Program-made: the position numbers and the translations under genes
Shown: positions 1 to 7,444 of the stretch, piece by piece
Layout: each line of letters opens with the position of its first letter
Position numbering within the stretch: the first letter of the stretch is position 1
The notes under the pieces: generated by a model
The model's database searches: none
Seen by the model: only the letters and a program-made list of their open reading frames with translations
What the model was told of the DNA's origin: nothing
Assembly: GCA_026785965.1 (NCBI GenBank)
Contig: JAJAYY010000178.1
Coordinates: forward strand, 1 to 21,832
Reading direction: 5' to 3'
Length of the DNA stretch: 21,832 nt
Source of the DNA: Sphingomonas bacterium
GTDB lineage: Bacteria > Pseudomonadota > Alphaproteobacteria > Sphingomonadales > Sphingomonadaceae

Positions 1-700
1 CGTCGAAGGTCGAGGAAATGACCTCGCCCTTGACCGAGCGCTGCATGTCGGTGACTTCCTCGGGACGCTCATCGATCAGCAGCACGATCAGGAACACTTC
101 AGGGTGGTTGTCGGTGATCGCCTTGGCGATGTTCTGCAGCAGCACGGTCTTGCCGGTGCGCGGCGGCGCGACGATCAAAGCGCGCTGTCCCTTGCCCTGC
201 GGCGAGACGATGTCGATCACCCGCGCGCTCTTGTCCTTCTGGGTCGGGTCGGCGCTGTCGAGGGTGAGCTTCTTGTCGGGATAAAGCGGGGTCAAATTGT
301 CGAAATTGACGCGGTGGCGGACCGCGTCGGGCTCGTCGAAGTTGATCTGGGTGATGCGGGTCAGCGCGAAATAGCGCTCGCCGTCCTTGGGGCCGCGGAT
401 CTCGCCTTCGCAAGTGTCGCCGGTGCGGAGCCCGAACTTGCGGACCAGATTGGGCGCGACGTAAATGTCGTCGGGGCCGGCGAGATAATTGGCCTCGGGG
501 CTGCGCAGGAAGCCGAAGCCGTCGTTGAGCACTTCGATCGTCCCCATGCCCCAGATCTCGGCGCCCGTCTCGGCGCGCACCTTGAGAATCGAGAACATCA
601 GGTCCTGCTTGCGCATTGTCGAGGCGCCCTCAATGCCCATTTCCTCGGCCATTGCGACCAATTCGGCAGGGGTGTTTTTCTTGAGGTCTTTAAGATGCAT
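1..700 (-). CDS. rho: transcription termination factor Rho (N-terminal 233 residues, truncated by window edge)
   Basis: Rho is the hexameric RNA helicase that ends transcription at C-rich sites. The reading frame starts at an ATG at 700 and runs off the left edge, so the C-terminal part is missing. Visible in order: a Rho N-terminal helical domain (about residues 1-43), a cold-shock-like RNA-binding domain (about 50-120, with GFGFLRSP and DDIYV), then the start of the ATPase domain with the Walker A motif PPRTGKT at 179-185 and [12 protein letters not shown] at 210-221. The numbering matches E. coli Rho closely. It is the last gene of a leftward series hemE, hemJ, small membrane protein, rho, but a 159-base leader separates it from the gene before it, so it may have its own promoter. 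The family assignment is essentially certain. Confidence 0.97.
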   Translation of the reverse strand, partial: MHLKDLKKNTPAELVAMAEEMGIEGASTMRKQDLMFSILKVRAETGAEIWGMGTIEVLNDGFGFLRSPEANYLAGPDDIYVAPNLVRKFGLRTGDTCEGEIRGPKDGERYFALTRITQINFDEPDAVRHRVNFDNLTPLYPDKKLTLDSADPTQKDKSARVIDIVSPQGKGQRALIVAPPRTGKTVLLQNIAKAITDNHPEVFLIVLLIDERPEEVTDMQRSVKGEVISSTFD

Positions 701-859
701 GTGAGGTCTCTGACGAACGGAGGCGGGGAAAAATACTCACGGCAGGACGCCGCGGGGCGACCGCTAAGGATTCATCGGCGAAGAAGCCAATGCAGCGATC
801 TCGAAGTGCGCTTAGGTCCGCGAGACGGGCGAAGTCAACGGATTAGGGTGGAAGGCTGG
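701..859 (-). promoter_or_regulatory. rho 5' leader with a possible promoter
   Basis: This non-coding stretch lies between the small membrane protein gene and rho. On the minus strand a TTGACT (838-833), a 17-base spacer and a weak CTAAGC (815-810) could form a sigma-70 type promoter, giving a leader of about 100 bases. Rho genes in other bacteria are autoregulated through their leader, which is the only reason to suspect more here. The -10 box is poor, so the promoter call is weak. Confidence 0.3.
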
Positions 860-1270
860 CTAAATGCTCGCGGTCAACAAGGCGGCAAGGGCGGCGGCAA
901 GCCCGATGGATGCGATGCCGAACAGCGCAAAAGCGGGAGCAATTGCCTGAACCGCGCGCGCTGCGAACCGGCGGTGAAGATTGGGCGCCATGACCAGCAT
1001 CGATGCCGTCACGATCAGCATCGCGCCCACACCGAGCATGGCGACAGGAAAAGACAGCCGGGGAGCCGCTCCCGCGAACGCCAGCCCAATCAAGAAGCGA
1101 AGCACGGCCTCGATGATGTTGGCGCGGGGCGTTTGCGCGAATCCCGCCAGGAAATCATAGGCTCGAGCGGGAATGAACAGGACTGATATTCCAAGAATGG
1201 CTAGATAGGCAGCCGCGGCCCACAAGATCGCCAGCCATAAAGGCATGAGCAGTCCAAACAGGCCGCTCAT
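860..1270 (-). CDS. small integral membrane protein of unknown function
   Basis: I do not recognise this 136-residue protein. It is dominated by hydrophobic segments, about four by eye (near residues 5-32, 52-72, 76-96 and 105-135), separated by short Arg-rich loops such as HRRFAARA. This indicates a polytopic inner-membrane protein. It begins with ATG at 1270, only four bases after the hemJ stop, so it is probably co-transcribed with and translationally linked to hemE-hemJ. The position suggests, but does not show, a link to haem metabolism or to the membrane complex around HemJ. No catalytic motif is visible. Confidence 0.8.
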   Translation of the reverse strand: MSGLFGLLMPLWLAILWAAAAYLAILGISVLFIPARAYDFLAGFAQTPRANIIEAVLRFLIGLAFAGAAPRLSFPVAMLGVGAMLIVTASMLVMAPNLHRRFAARAVQAIAPAFALFGIASIGLAAALAALLTASI

Positions 1271-1274
1271 CAGC

Positions 1275-1736
1275 TCAAAACGGCCGCACGATCACGAGCA
1301 CGACGATCAGCGCGGTGAGAATGCCGGGAACCTCGTTCATCAACCGCAGCTTTTTGTCCTCCAGCTCGCGGCGACCGGCGGCGAGCTTGCGGCCGTAGGT
1401 CACGATCCAGCCCTGGTAGGCCGACAGCAGGACGACCAGCGCCAGCTTGGCCATCAGCCACGGCTGGTCGAACGCGCCGAGGTGGACCGCGAGCATCAAC
1501 CCGAGGGTCCAGCTGATCAGCATCGCCGGCATAAGGATGATCGTCCGGGCGCGATCCTCGCGCTCGATCCAGGCGCGGTCTTCGGCGCTGCCCGGAGTCG
1601 TCGCCTGGTGATGGATATAATAACGCGGGACGATGAACAGCCCGGCGATCCAGAAGATCACGAAGGTGACGTGCGCCGCCTTGACCCACAGATAGGCCGC
1701 GCCAAGCACGCCGACATAATCGTCGAGGAAATTCAC
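1275..1736 (-). CDS. hemJ: protoporphyrinogen IX oxidase, HemJ type
   Basis: HemJ oxidises protoporphyrinogen IX to protoporphyrin IX, the penultimate step of haem synthesis, in the inner membrane. The 153-residue protein has the HemJ signature near the N terminus (YLWVKAAHVTFVIFWIAGLF, residues 15-34, with the conserved His at 22), followed by PRYYIHH, then two further hydrophobic segments and a final one at the C terminus ending VIVRPF. Its length is typical of the family. The start is GTG at 1736, overlapping the hemE stop codon in a GTGA junction, so translation is likely coupled. Being in one operon with hemE supports the haem role over a generic CopD-like membrane protein. Confidence 0.92.
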   Translation of the reverse strand: MNFLDDYVGVLGAAYLWVKAAHVTFVIFWIAGLFIVPRYYIHHQATTPGSAEDRAWIEREDRARTIILMPAMLISWTLGLMLAVHLGAFDQPWLMAKLALVVLLSAYQGWIVTYGRKLAAGRRELEDKKLRLMNEVPGILTALIVVLVIVRPF

Positions 1737-2806
1737 GCGGCCCCCTTCACCAAATCGACCAGCCGCTCGACGTGCGCGATCGGGGTCGTTTGCTGGATGC
1801 CGTGCCCGAGATTGAAGATGTGGGGCCGGCCGGAGAAAGCGTCAAGGATGCGCTTGACCGCGCGCTCGAGCGTCTCGCCGCCGGCGATCAAAGCCAAGGG
1901 ATCGAGATTGCCCTGCACGGGCAGCGTGGCGGGAAGCTCGCGATTGGCCCAATCGGGATCGACCGTCTCGTCGAGCCCGATCGCATCGACCCCGGTTTCG
2001 GCGGCATAAGCGCGCAATTTTCCGCCCGCGCCCTTGGGAAAACCGATGATCGGCGTATCAGGATGGCGCGCGCGAAACGCCTCGACGATGCGCGCGGTCG
2101 GCGCGATCACCCAGCGTTCGAATTCGGCCGGGGCGAGGCTTCCCGCCCAGCTGTCGAACAATTGCACCGCATCGACCCCGGCATCGACCTGGCCCGACAG
2201 ATAATCGACCGTGATCGCTTCAATCCGCGCGATGATCGCGGCGAACTTTCCCGGGTCCTGATAGGCTAGACTGCGCGCTTCGGCCTGCTCGCGGCTGCCC
2301 TGACCCGCGACCATGTAGGTCGCGACCGTCCATGGGCTCCCGGCAAAGCCCAGAAACGTCGTCTCAGGGGCGAGCTGAGCCTTGACCCTTGCCACGGTTG
2401 CCCAGATCGGTGCGAGGCGCTCCAGCACCGGTTGTAGCCCTTCCAGCGAGGCATTGGACAGAGGTGGCGCAAGCCGCGGTCCTTCCCCCGCGACGAAGGT
2501 CAGCTCCTGACCGATCGCGTGCGGCACGATCAAGATGTCGGAAAACAGAATTGCGCCATCGAAGGCAAAGCGCTTGAGCGGCTGAAGGGTAATTTCGCTC
2601 GCCGCCGCGGGATCGTAGGCCATGTCGAGGAACCCGCCCTTGATCGCCCGAAGCGCGCGATATTCGGGCAGATAGCGTCCGGCCTGGCGCATCAGCCACA
2701 TCGGCGGCGGATCGCGCCGCTCGCCCTTGAGCACGGCAAGCAACGGCTGGTCGACCGTGGTCGTGCCAGCTTCGAGTGCGACGCGGTCGGTCAGCGAAGA
2801 GGTCAC
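1733..2806 (-). CDS. hemE: uroporphyrinogen III decarboxylase
   Basis: HemE removes four carboxyl groups from uroporphyrinogen III to give coproporphyrinogen III in the cytoplasm. The 357-residue protein carries the family signature PPMWLMRQAGRYLPEYR at about 34-50, the substrate-binding Asp in FSDILIVP, the SPWTVATYMVAGQGSR block, and the C-terminal NLGHGI motif. Length is normal. The start taken here is GTG at 2806. An AGAGG lies directly against it, closer than usual for a ribosome-binding site, so the exact start is slightly uncertain. It is the first gene of the leftward operon with hemJ and borders the putative origin; hemE flanks the origin in Caulobacter and Rickettsia. Confidence 0.96.
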   Translation of the reverse strand: MTSSLTDRVALEAGTTTVDQPLLAVLKGERRDPPPMWLMRQAGRYLPEYRALRAIKGGFLDMAYDPAAASEITLQPLKRFAFDGAILFSDILIVPHAIGQELTFVAGEGPRLAPPLSNASLEGLQPVLERLAPIWATVARVKAQLAPETTFLGFAGSPWTVATYMVAGQGSREQAEARSLAYQDPGKFAAIIARIEAITVDYLSGQVDAGVDAVQLFDSWAGSLAPAEFERWVIAPTARIVEAFRARHPDTPIIGFPKGAGGKLRAYAAETGVDAIGLDETVDPDWANRELPATLPVQGNLDPLALIAGGETLERAVKRILDAFSGRPHIFNLGHGIQQTTPIAHVERLVDLVKGAA

Positions 2807-2808
2807 CC

Positions 2809-2842
2809 TCTATTCTTCTTTCTTATAGATAATAGATTCAAA
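2809..2842. promoter_or_regulatory. AT-rich tract: possible DNA-unwinding element or hemE promoter region
   Basis: Only 7 of 34 bases are G or C, in sharp contrast to the surroundings. It lies at the hemE edge of the putative origin, where an unwinding element would be expected, but it is also directly upstream of the hemE start. On the minus strand TATTAT and TATAAG could serve as -10 hexamers. The two roles cannot be separated from sequence alone. Confidence 0.5.
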
Positions 2843-2963
2843 GGATGGAGTCTTAGTAGGGGCGTTGGCAGCGGGGTTTAGGCGCGCGTCCCGATTTTGC
2901 CAACAGCCTGCGAGTCGGGCGCGAATCGCCGGTGTTGCGCGAGTCGCGCGGCAGCAATACCCA

Positions 2964-2972
2964 TGATTCACA
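2964..2972 (+). promoter_or_regulatory. DnaA-box-like 9-mer
   Basis: TGATTCACA, one mismatch from TTATNCACA. It also contains a GATTC methylation site (2965-2969). Confidence 0.5.
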
Positions 2973-2975
2973 GTC

Positions 2976-2984
2976 TGTGGATGA
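2976..2984 (-). promoter_or_regulatory. DnaA-box-like 9-mer
   Basis: Reads TCATCCACA on the minus strand, one mismatch from TTATCCACA. It lies three bases from the previous box, in the opposite orientation. Confidence 0.6.
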
Positions 2985-2995
2985 CAGTTTTCCCC

Positions 2996-3004
2996 TGTGG
3001 ATCA
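2996..3004 (-). promoter_or_regulatory. DnaA-box-like 9-mer
   Basis: Reads TGATCCACA on the minus strand, one mismatch from TTATCCACA, 20 bases from and in the same orientation as the box at 2976. Confidence 0.6.
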
Positions 3005-3087
3005 ATGATCGAACGGCGTTCTCGCATGGTCGAACGGAATCACCGCTTTGGGTCATCCCCGTGCTTGGGCTAGGGCAACCCCCAACG

Positions 3088-3096
3088 TTTTCCACA
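3088..3096 (+). promoter_or_regulatory. DnaA-box-like 9-mer
   Basis: TTTTCCACA, one mismatch from TTATCCACA. It lies just before the maf start codon. Confidence 0.55.
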
Positions 3097-3107
3097 AGGT
3101 TATTCCC

Positions 3108-3689
3108 GTGGCTTTGATCCTCGCGTCGACGAGCAGTATTCGCGCCCAAATGCTTGACCAGGCCGGGGTTGCTTACCGAATCGAGGCACCTCGGCTCGAC
3201 GAGCAGCCGATCAAGCAGCGCCACGACGGCGATGCGGCGAGCCTCGCCCGGCGCCTCGCCGAAGCCAAGGCAAAATCGATCGTTGCGGCTCCCAAAGATA
3301 TTGTGGTCGGCAGCGACTGCGTGATCAGCGTCGACGGGACGCGCTTCTCGAAACCGCGCGATCGGGCCGAGGCAGCCGAGCATCTCGCGGCTTTCTCGGG
3401 TCGGACGATGCTGCTGTCGAGCGCGGTCGCGCTGGTCAGCGATGGCAAGGTCGAGTGGAGCTACGCCGACACCGCGCGGCTTGAGGTGCGGTCGCTGTCG
3501 GCGTCGTTCATCGATAGCTACCTTGATGCCGAATGGCCTGCGGTTTCATATTGCGTTGGAGTATTCCGAATGGAGGGGCGCGGTGTGACCCTGTTCAATG
3601 TCGTCGAAGGCAGTCACTTCACGATCCTTGGAATGCCGCTGCTGCCGCTGCTCGGAGCGCTTCGCCAAAGGGGGATTGTGCCGTCATGA
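3108..3689 (+). CDS. maf: Maf-like nucleotide pyrophosphatase
   Basis: Maf proteins hydrolyse non-canonical or modified nucleoside triphosphates and are implicated in house-cleaning and division. The N terminus LILASTSSIRAQML matches the family signature LILASxSxxR, and VVGSDCVISVDGTRFSKP (about 67-83) corresponds to the usual GADTVV...GKP block, with Ser and Cys in place of Ala and Thr. The start chosen is GTG at 3108 with an AAGG eight bases upstream; this gives a normal 193 residues and keeps the DnaA-like boxes outside the gene. An in-frame ATG at 3048 would add 20 residues with no family similarity. The stop overlaps the aroE start (ATGA). Confidence 0.9.
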   Translation: MALILASTSSIRAQMLDQAGVAYRIEAPRLDEQPIKQRHDGDAASLARRLAEAKAKSIVAAPKDIVVGSDCVISVDGTRFSKPRDRAEAAEHLAAFSGRTMLLSSAVALVSDGKVEWSYADTARLEVRSLSASFIDSYLDAEWPAVSYCVGVFRMEGRGVTLFNVVEGSHFTILGMPLLPLLGALRQRGIVPS

Positions 3690-4510
3690 CGTCACCAGCG
3701 CGCGCTTTCGCCGAAGTGATCGGTGACCCGATCGCGCATAGTTTGTCGCCAGTCATCCACAATTTCTGGCTCGAGGTAGCGGGCATCGATGCGGAATACC
3801 GTCGGCATCTCGTTACCGGCCCCGACTTGCCCGCATACCTCGCCTCGGTCCGCGCCGATCCGCAGTGGCGCGGGACCAATGTCACCATGCCGCTCAAGCT
3901 CGACGCGCTCGAGCAAGCCGACGAAGCGACCGATCGCGCAGTCACCGCCGGCGCAGTCAATCTACTGCTGCCGCGGGACGGAAAGATCTTCGCCGCCAAC
4001 ACCGACGTCGGCGCGATTGCGACGCTGATCGACCGTGAGCGCAAGGCCGGCCGGCGGGTCGGAAGTGTGACCTTATTCGGCAATGGTGGCGCAGCGCGGG
4101 CGGCATTGGTCGCGCTCAAGCTGCTCGACATCGACCTCGTTCGAATCCAGGCGCGCGACCTTGGCGCGGCGACCAAGCTTGCGGTCCAGTTCGGGCTCGC
4201 GCTCGCCCCGGCGGCGCTCACCATCCCGGTCGACAGCGATGCGCTGATCAACACCACCCCGCTCGGCATGGCGGGGTTCGAATGCCTCAATTGCGATCTC
4301 GCGATGATGCCCGAGGGCGGGCTGGTGTTCGATCTCGTGACCAGCCCCACCGACACCCCGCTGATCGCCGCGGCACGGCGCCGCGGGCTGGCCGTCGTGA
4401 CCGGGCTGGAAATGCTCGTCGAACAGGCCGCGGCAAGCTTCAAGCTGATGTTCGGCGCCGATCCGCCGCGCGACCGCGATGCCGATTTGTGGCACAAGCT
4501 CAAGCCATGA
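3686..4510 (+). CDS. aroE: shikimate dehydrogenase
   Basis: AroE reduces 3-dehydroshikimate to shikimate with NADPH in aromatic amino acid synthesis. The 274-residue protein shows the shikimate-binding motif SLSPVIHN (19-26), the catalytic Lys at 71 in NVTMPLK, the partner Asp at 107 in NTDVGA (most relatives have NTDG), the nucleotide-binding GNGGAARAAL loop, and NTTPLGM. It starts with ATG at 3686 inside the maf stop (ATGA overlap) and ends overlapping coaE in the same way, so maf-aroE-coaE is a tightly coupled operon. Confidence 0.95.
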   Translation: MTSPARAFAEVIGDPIAHSLSPVIHNFWLEVAGIDAEYRRHLVTGPDLPAYLASVRADPQWRGTNVTMPLKLDALEQADEATDRAVTAGAVNLLLPRDGKIFAANTDVGAIATLIDRERKAGRRVGSVTLFGNGGAARAALVALKLLDIDLVRIQARDLGAATKLAVQFGLALAPAALTIPVDSDALINTTPLGMAGFECLNCDLAMMPEGGLVFDLVTSPTDTPLIAAARRRGLAVVTGLEMLVEQAAASFKLMFGADPPRDRDADLWHKLKP

Positions 4511-5100
4511 TTACGCTTGCGCTCACGGGGTCGATCGGGAGGGGTAAATCGACCGGCGCGGCGATGTTCGCCGCGACCGGGATTCCAGTGTTCGATGCTG
4601 ACGCCGAGGTGCGCACGCTCCAGGGCAAGGGCGGGCGGCTGGTCCCGGCGATCGAGTCGCGCTTTCCCGGTACCACCCGCGACGGGGCAGTCGACCGTGA
4701 AGGGTTGGCGTCGAGCGTGCTCGGCAATCCCGATGAGCTCGCCGCGCTCGAAGCGATCGTTCACCCAGCGGTCCATCATGAGCGCACCCGGTTCATCGTT
4801 GCGCACGGCAATTCTAATGCGCTGCTGTTCGACATTCCCTTGCTGTTTGAAACCGGCGGCGAATCGACCTTCGACCATGTCATCACCGTCTCGGCGCCGA
4901 CCAGGATGCAACGCGAGCGCGTGCTGGCCCGGCCGGGAATGACCGCCGCCAAATTCGATTCGATCGTCGATCGCCAAACCCCCGATGCCGACAAGCGCGC
5001 GCGTTCCGATTTCGTCATCGATACGTCGGGTAGTCTGGCCGAGACTCGCGCCCAGGTGGATGCGATCCTTGCTTGTCTTGGCCTTCCGACAAGTGTTTAA
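4507..5100 (+). CDS. coaE: dephospho-CoA kinase
   Basis: CoaE phosphorylates dephospho-CoA, the last step of coenzyme A synthesis. The 197-residue protein starts with the family-typical [15 protein letters not shown], with the P-loop GSIGRGKS at 8-15, followed by FDADAEV, the HPAVHHE block, and [14 protein letters not shown] (the family's DIPLLFE motif). The final region has [18 protein letters not shown], matching the usual R(Q)xxxxK...AD.VI.N/D pattern. ATG at 4507 overlaps the aroE stop; dnaQ follows seven bases after the stop. Confidence 0.95.
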   Translation: MITLALTGSIGRGKSTGAAMFAATGIPVFDADAEVRTLQGKGGRLVPAIESRFPGTTRDGAVDREGLASSVLGNPDELAALEAIVHPAVHHERTRFIVAHGNSNALLFDIPLLFETGGESTFDHVITVSAPTRMQRERVLARPGMTAAKFDSIVDRQTPDADKRARSDFVIDTSGSLAETRAQVDAILACLGLPTSV

Positions 5101-5107
5101 GCGGGCG

Positions 5108-5824
5108 ATGCGCGAAATCGTTTTTGACACCGAGACCACGGGCCTGTCGCCCGCGGGTGGCGACCGCATGGTCGAGATCGGCTGCATCGAAATGATCGGC
5201 CGGATCGAAACCGGGCGCCATTTCCATTGCTATTTCAATCCCGGCCGGTTGCTGCCGAGCGAGGCCGAGGCGATCCACGGTCTGTCCGACACCTTCCTTT
5301 CGGACAAGCCGAATTTCGCCGACAAGGTCGAGGAATTGCTCGAATTCATCGGCGATTCGCCGCTCGTCGCGCACAATGCCGGGTTTGATTTCGGCTTCCT
5401 CAACCATGAGCTCAACTTTTGCGGGCGGGCGCCGCTGTGCCTGACCCGAATGGTCGACACGCTTGGCCTTGCGCGTTCGCGCCATCCTGGCGCCAAGCAT
5501 AGCCTCGATGCCTTGTGCACCCGGTTCGGGGTCGATCGCTCCGCGCGAGTGCGGCATGGCGCGCTGCTTGATGCGCAATTGCTGGCGCAAGTCTATGTCG
5601 AGCTGACCGGCGGACGCCAGATCGGGCTTGGCCTCGGCGTCGAAACGCCCGCCAGTTCGGCGAGCGTCGCGAGTGCTGCAGCGATCGTCCGGCCACTGCG
5701 GGCGCCGCGGCCGCACCACGCCTCGGCGAGTGAGCTTGCGCGTCACGCCCAGTTTGTGGCGAAGATCGCCAACCCCTTGTGGCGGCGGTTTATCGCTTCC
5801 ACCTCGGAACGCGGCGCTGCCTGA
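5108..5824 (+). CDS. dnaQ: DNA polymerase III epsilon subunit, 3'-5' proofreading exonuclease
   Basis: DnaQ supplies the proofreading activity of the replicative polymerase. The 238-residue protein has the DEDDh exonuclease motifs: FDTETTG (Asp7, Glu9), [13 protein letters not shown], and [15 protein letters not shown] carrying the active-site His and last Asp. A Pro/Ala/Arg-rich C-terminal tail of about 60 residues follows the exonuclease domain and would contact the polymerase alpha subunit. The start is ATG at 5108, seven bases after coaE. It closes the maf-aroE-coaE-dnaQ run that is conserved beside alphaproteobacterial origins. Confidence 0.95.
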   Translation: MREIVFDTETTGLSPAGGDRMVEIGCIEMIGRIETGRHFHCYFNPGRLLPSEAEAIHGLSDTFLSDKPNFADKVEELLEFIGDSPLVAHNAGFDFGFLNHELNFCGRAPLCLTRMVDTLGLARSRHPGAKHSLDALCTRFGVDRSARVRHGALLDAQLLAQVYVELTGGRQIGLGLGVETPASSASVASAAAIVRPLRAPRPHHASASELARHAQFVAKIANPLWRRFIASTSERGAA

Positions 5825-5868
5825 CGCATTCGCGATAGAGCGTTGCGTCAATTGAAAGGACAATCATC

Positions 5869-6435
5869 ATGGACATCAGGGTCGCGGGCCATCAGGTCGA
5901 AACCGGCGAAGCGCTGCGCACCCATGTCTCCGACCGGATGCACGGCATGGCGGACAAATATTTCAGCCGCGCAGTCGCCGCCAACGTGACCTTCGGGCGC
6001 GGGCCCTACGACAATTTCACCTGCGACATCGTTGCGCCGGTGGCGCAGGGCATGGTGCTCAAGGCGTCGAATCGCGCCGAAGACGCCCATATCGCGTTCG
6101 ACGGCGCCGCGACCAAGATCGAGCGCCAGTTGAAGCGTTACGTCGGCCGATTGCGCGAACGGCGCGGCGCAGGCGAGGCCAAGGTCGACGACAATGCGGC
6201 GTATACGGTGTTCGCGGGGCCGGCCGATGCCGAGGCAGCGATTCCCGATTCGCCCGCAATCATCGCTGAAACGCGGGTCGATATCCCCGACACCAGCGTG
6301 TCCGACGCGGTGATGATGCTCGACTTGCGCAACACCAATGCGTTGATGTTCCGCAACAGCGGAACCGGGGCATTCAACATGGTCTATCGCCGTGACGACG
6401 GCACAATCGGCTGGGTTGAGCCGAGCGCCAAGTGA
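5869..6435 (+). CDS. hpf: ribosome hibernation promoting factor, long form
   Basis: Long HPF binds the ribosomal decoding centre and pairs ribosomes into inactive 100S dimers during starvation. The 188-residue protein has the N-terminal S30AE domain (about 1-105, MDIRVAGHQVETGEALRTHV and the basic region KIERQLKRYVGRLRERR), an acidic/Ala-rich linker, and the C-terminal dimerisation domain (about 130-188, with FRNSGTGAFNMVYRRDDGTIGWVEP). An AAAGGA lies 9-10 bases before ATG. It stands apart from dnaQ by 44 bases and is followed by ptsN, a common alphaproteobacterial pairing. Confidence 0.95.
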   Translation: MDIRVAGHQVETGEALRTHVSDRMHGMADKYFSRAVAANVTFGRGPYDNFTCDIVAPVAQGMVLKASNRAEDAHIAFDGAATKIERQLKRYVGRLRERRGAGEAKVDDNAAYTVFAGPADAEAAIPDSPAIIAETRVDIPDTSVSDAVMMLDLRNTNALMFRNSGTGAFNMVYRRDDGTIGWVEPSAK

Positions 6436-6513
6436 CAAGTCGGTCCGTTGTCGACTAACCACTGCCGCCACCGACCTTATCGCGCGTCCGCGCCCGTATC
6501 GAAAAGCATCACG

Positions 6514-6978
6514 ATGATCCTGTCGCAATTCCTCGATTTCGAAGCGATTCGCGTCGATCTCACCGCGGGCAACAAACGCCGGTTGCTCAACCAGCTGGCG
6601 CAGATCGCCGCCGTGCGGCTGTCGCTCGATCCCTCGGCGATTGCCGCCTCGGTGGCCGAGCGTGAACGGCTCGGCTCGACCGGGTTCGGCGGCGGAGTCG
6701 CGATACCGCACGGCAAGCCCGACGGGCTCGACCGCGTTTACGCGCTGGTCGCGCGGCTCGCGGCTCCGGTCGATTACAAGGCAATCGACGGGGCCAAGGT
6801 CGACCTGGTGTTCCTGTTGCTGTCGCCGCCCAATGCCGGGGCTGAACATTTGAAGGCGCTGGCCGCCGTCAGCCGCCTGGTGCGCCACGCGCCGACGGTC
6901 GAGAAATTGCGGGGGGCGCGGACCCGCGATGCGCTCGCCGCAGTGCTCGTCGGGGCGGATGAGCGCGATGCCGCCTGA
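6514..6978 (+). CDS. ptsN: nitrogen-type PTS enzyme IIA (PtsN)
   Basis: PtsN is the phospho-accepting EIIA protein of the regulatory nitrogen phosphotransferase chain. The 154-residue protein carries RERLGSTGFGGGVAIPHGK (51-68), with His66 as the phosphorylation site, and VDLVFLLLSP, both typical. The start chosen is ATG at 6514, giving the usual N terminus MILSQFLDFEAIRVDL; an in-frame start at 6448 would add 22 atypical residues. It follows hpf after 78 bases and overlaps the next gene by 20 bases. Confidence 0.92.
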   Translation: MILSQFLDFEAIRVDLTAGNKRRLLNQLAQIAAVRLSLDPSAIAASVAERERLGSTGFGGGVAIPHGKPDGLDRVYALVARLAAPVDYKAIDGAKVDLVFLLLSPPNAGAEHLKALAAVSRLVRHAPTVEKLRGARTRDALAAVLVGADERDAA

Positions 6979-7444
6979 GGGCAGCGAACCCGCTCCGTCG
7001 ACCGGGCTCGACGCGCATTTGCGCAGCCTCGAATCGCTTTACGATTCGGCGCCGATCAATCGCTTGTTCGAATCGCGCCTCGCGCTTCCCGCGGCGGGCC
7101 GCAGCGCGATCGACTTCGTGGTCGCGCCCGATGCGTTCCACGCAGCCGGGGCGGCGCACGGCACGCTTTATTTCAAGATGCTCGATGACGCCGCTTTTTA
7201 TGCTGCCAATGCGCTGGTCAGCGACCGCTTCCTGCTCACCACCGCGTTCAACCTGCACTTCACCAAGCCGCTCAAGGCCGGGCCGGGGCGCGCCGAAGGG
7301 CGCTGGATTTCGGGCCGGCGACGGGTGTTCGTGGCCGAAGCGCGGATCGTCGATTCATCGGGCGAGGAATGCGCCCGCGGGACCGGCACCTTCCTGCGCT
7401 CGCACATCGCTTTGTCGAGCCTCGCAGGGTATCGACCGAGTTGA
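6959..7444 (+). CDS. PaaI-family hotdog thioesterase
   Basis: This 161-residue protein resembles PaaI-type acyl-CoA thioesterases of the hotdog fold. The core HAAGAAHGTLYFKMLDDAAFYAANAL matches the family pattern in which a His-Gly pair and a following Asp sit on the central helix, and FNLHFTKPLKAGPGRAEG plus VAEARIVDSSGEECARGTGTF are the following strands. The substrate cannot be told from sequence. The start is ATG at 6959 or nine bases later at 6968; both overlap the end of ptsN. The stop overlaps the likely TTG start of the DUF1491 gene. Confidence 0.85.
   Translation: MSAMPPEGSEPAPSTGLDAHLRSLESLYDSAPINRLFESRLALPAAGRSAIDFVVAPDAFHAAGAAHGTLYFKMLDDAAFYAANALVSDRFLLTTAFNLHFTKPLKAGPGRAEGRWISGRRRVFVAEARIVDSSGEECARGTGTFLRSHIALSSLAGYRPS

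Larger units (their letters stand above)
2807..3107. other. candidate chromosomal replication origin (oriC) between hemE and maf
   Basis: This 301-base gap has no convincing gene. It contains four 9-mers one mismatch from the DnaA box TTATCCACA/TTATNCACA (2964-2972, 2976-2984, 2996-3004, 3088-3096), three of them within 41 bases. It also has an AT-rich tract at 2809-2842 (7 G/C of 34 in a GC-rich genome) and seven GANTC sites, the CcrM target (starting 2835, 2848, 2912, 2923, 2941, 2965, 3037). The genes on either side are transcribed away from it. In Caulobacter and Rickettsia the origin lies next to hemE, with maf-aroE-coaE-dnaQ nearby in Caulobacter. Replication initiation here is inference; the motif counts are direct. 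Confidence 0.72.

Noticed and set aside
104..1186. Long plus-strand open frame of 360 codons across rho
   Set aside because: It is antisense to rho and the downstream membrane protein gene, is Arg/Gly/Ala-rich low-complexity, and has no family motif; high GC creates long shadow frames.
2853..3383. Minus-strand open frame across the hemE-maf gap and the start of maf
   Set aside because: It overlaps maf on the opposite strand, has no recognisable domain and would run through the DnaA-box cluster; it is better explained as a chance frame.
3619..5187. Minus-strand frame of 522 codons across aroE and coaE
   Set aside because: Both strands cannot be selected here; the plus strand carries clear AroE and CoaE motifs in coupled order, and the minus frame is Ser/Arg-rich without motifs.
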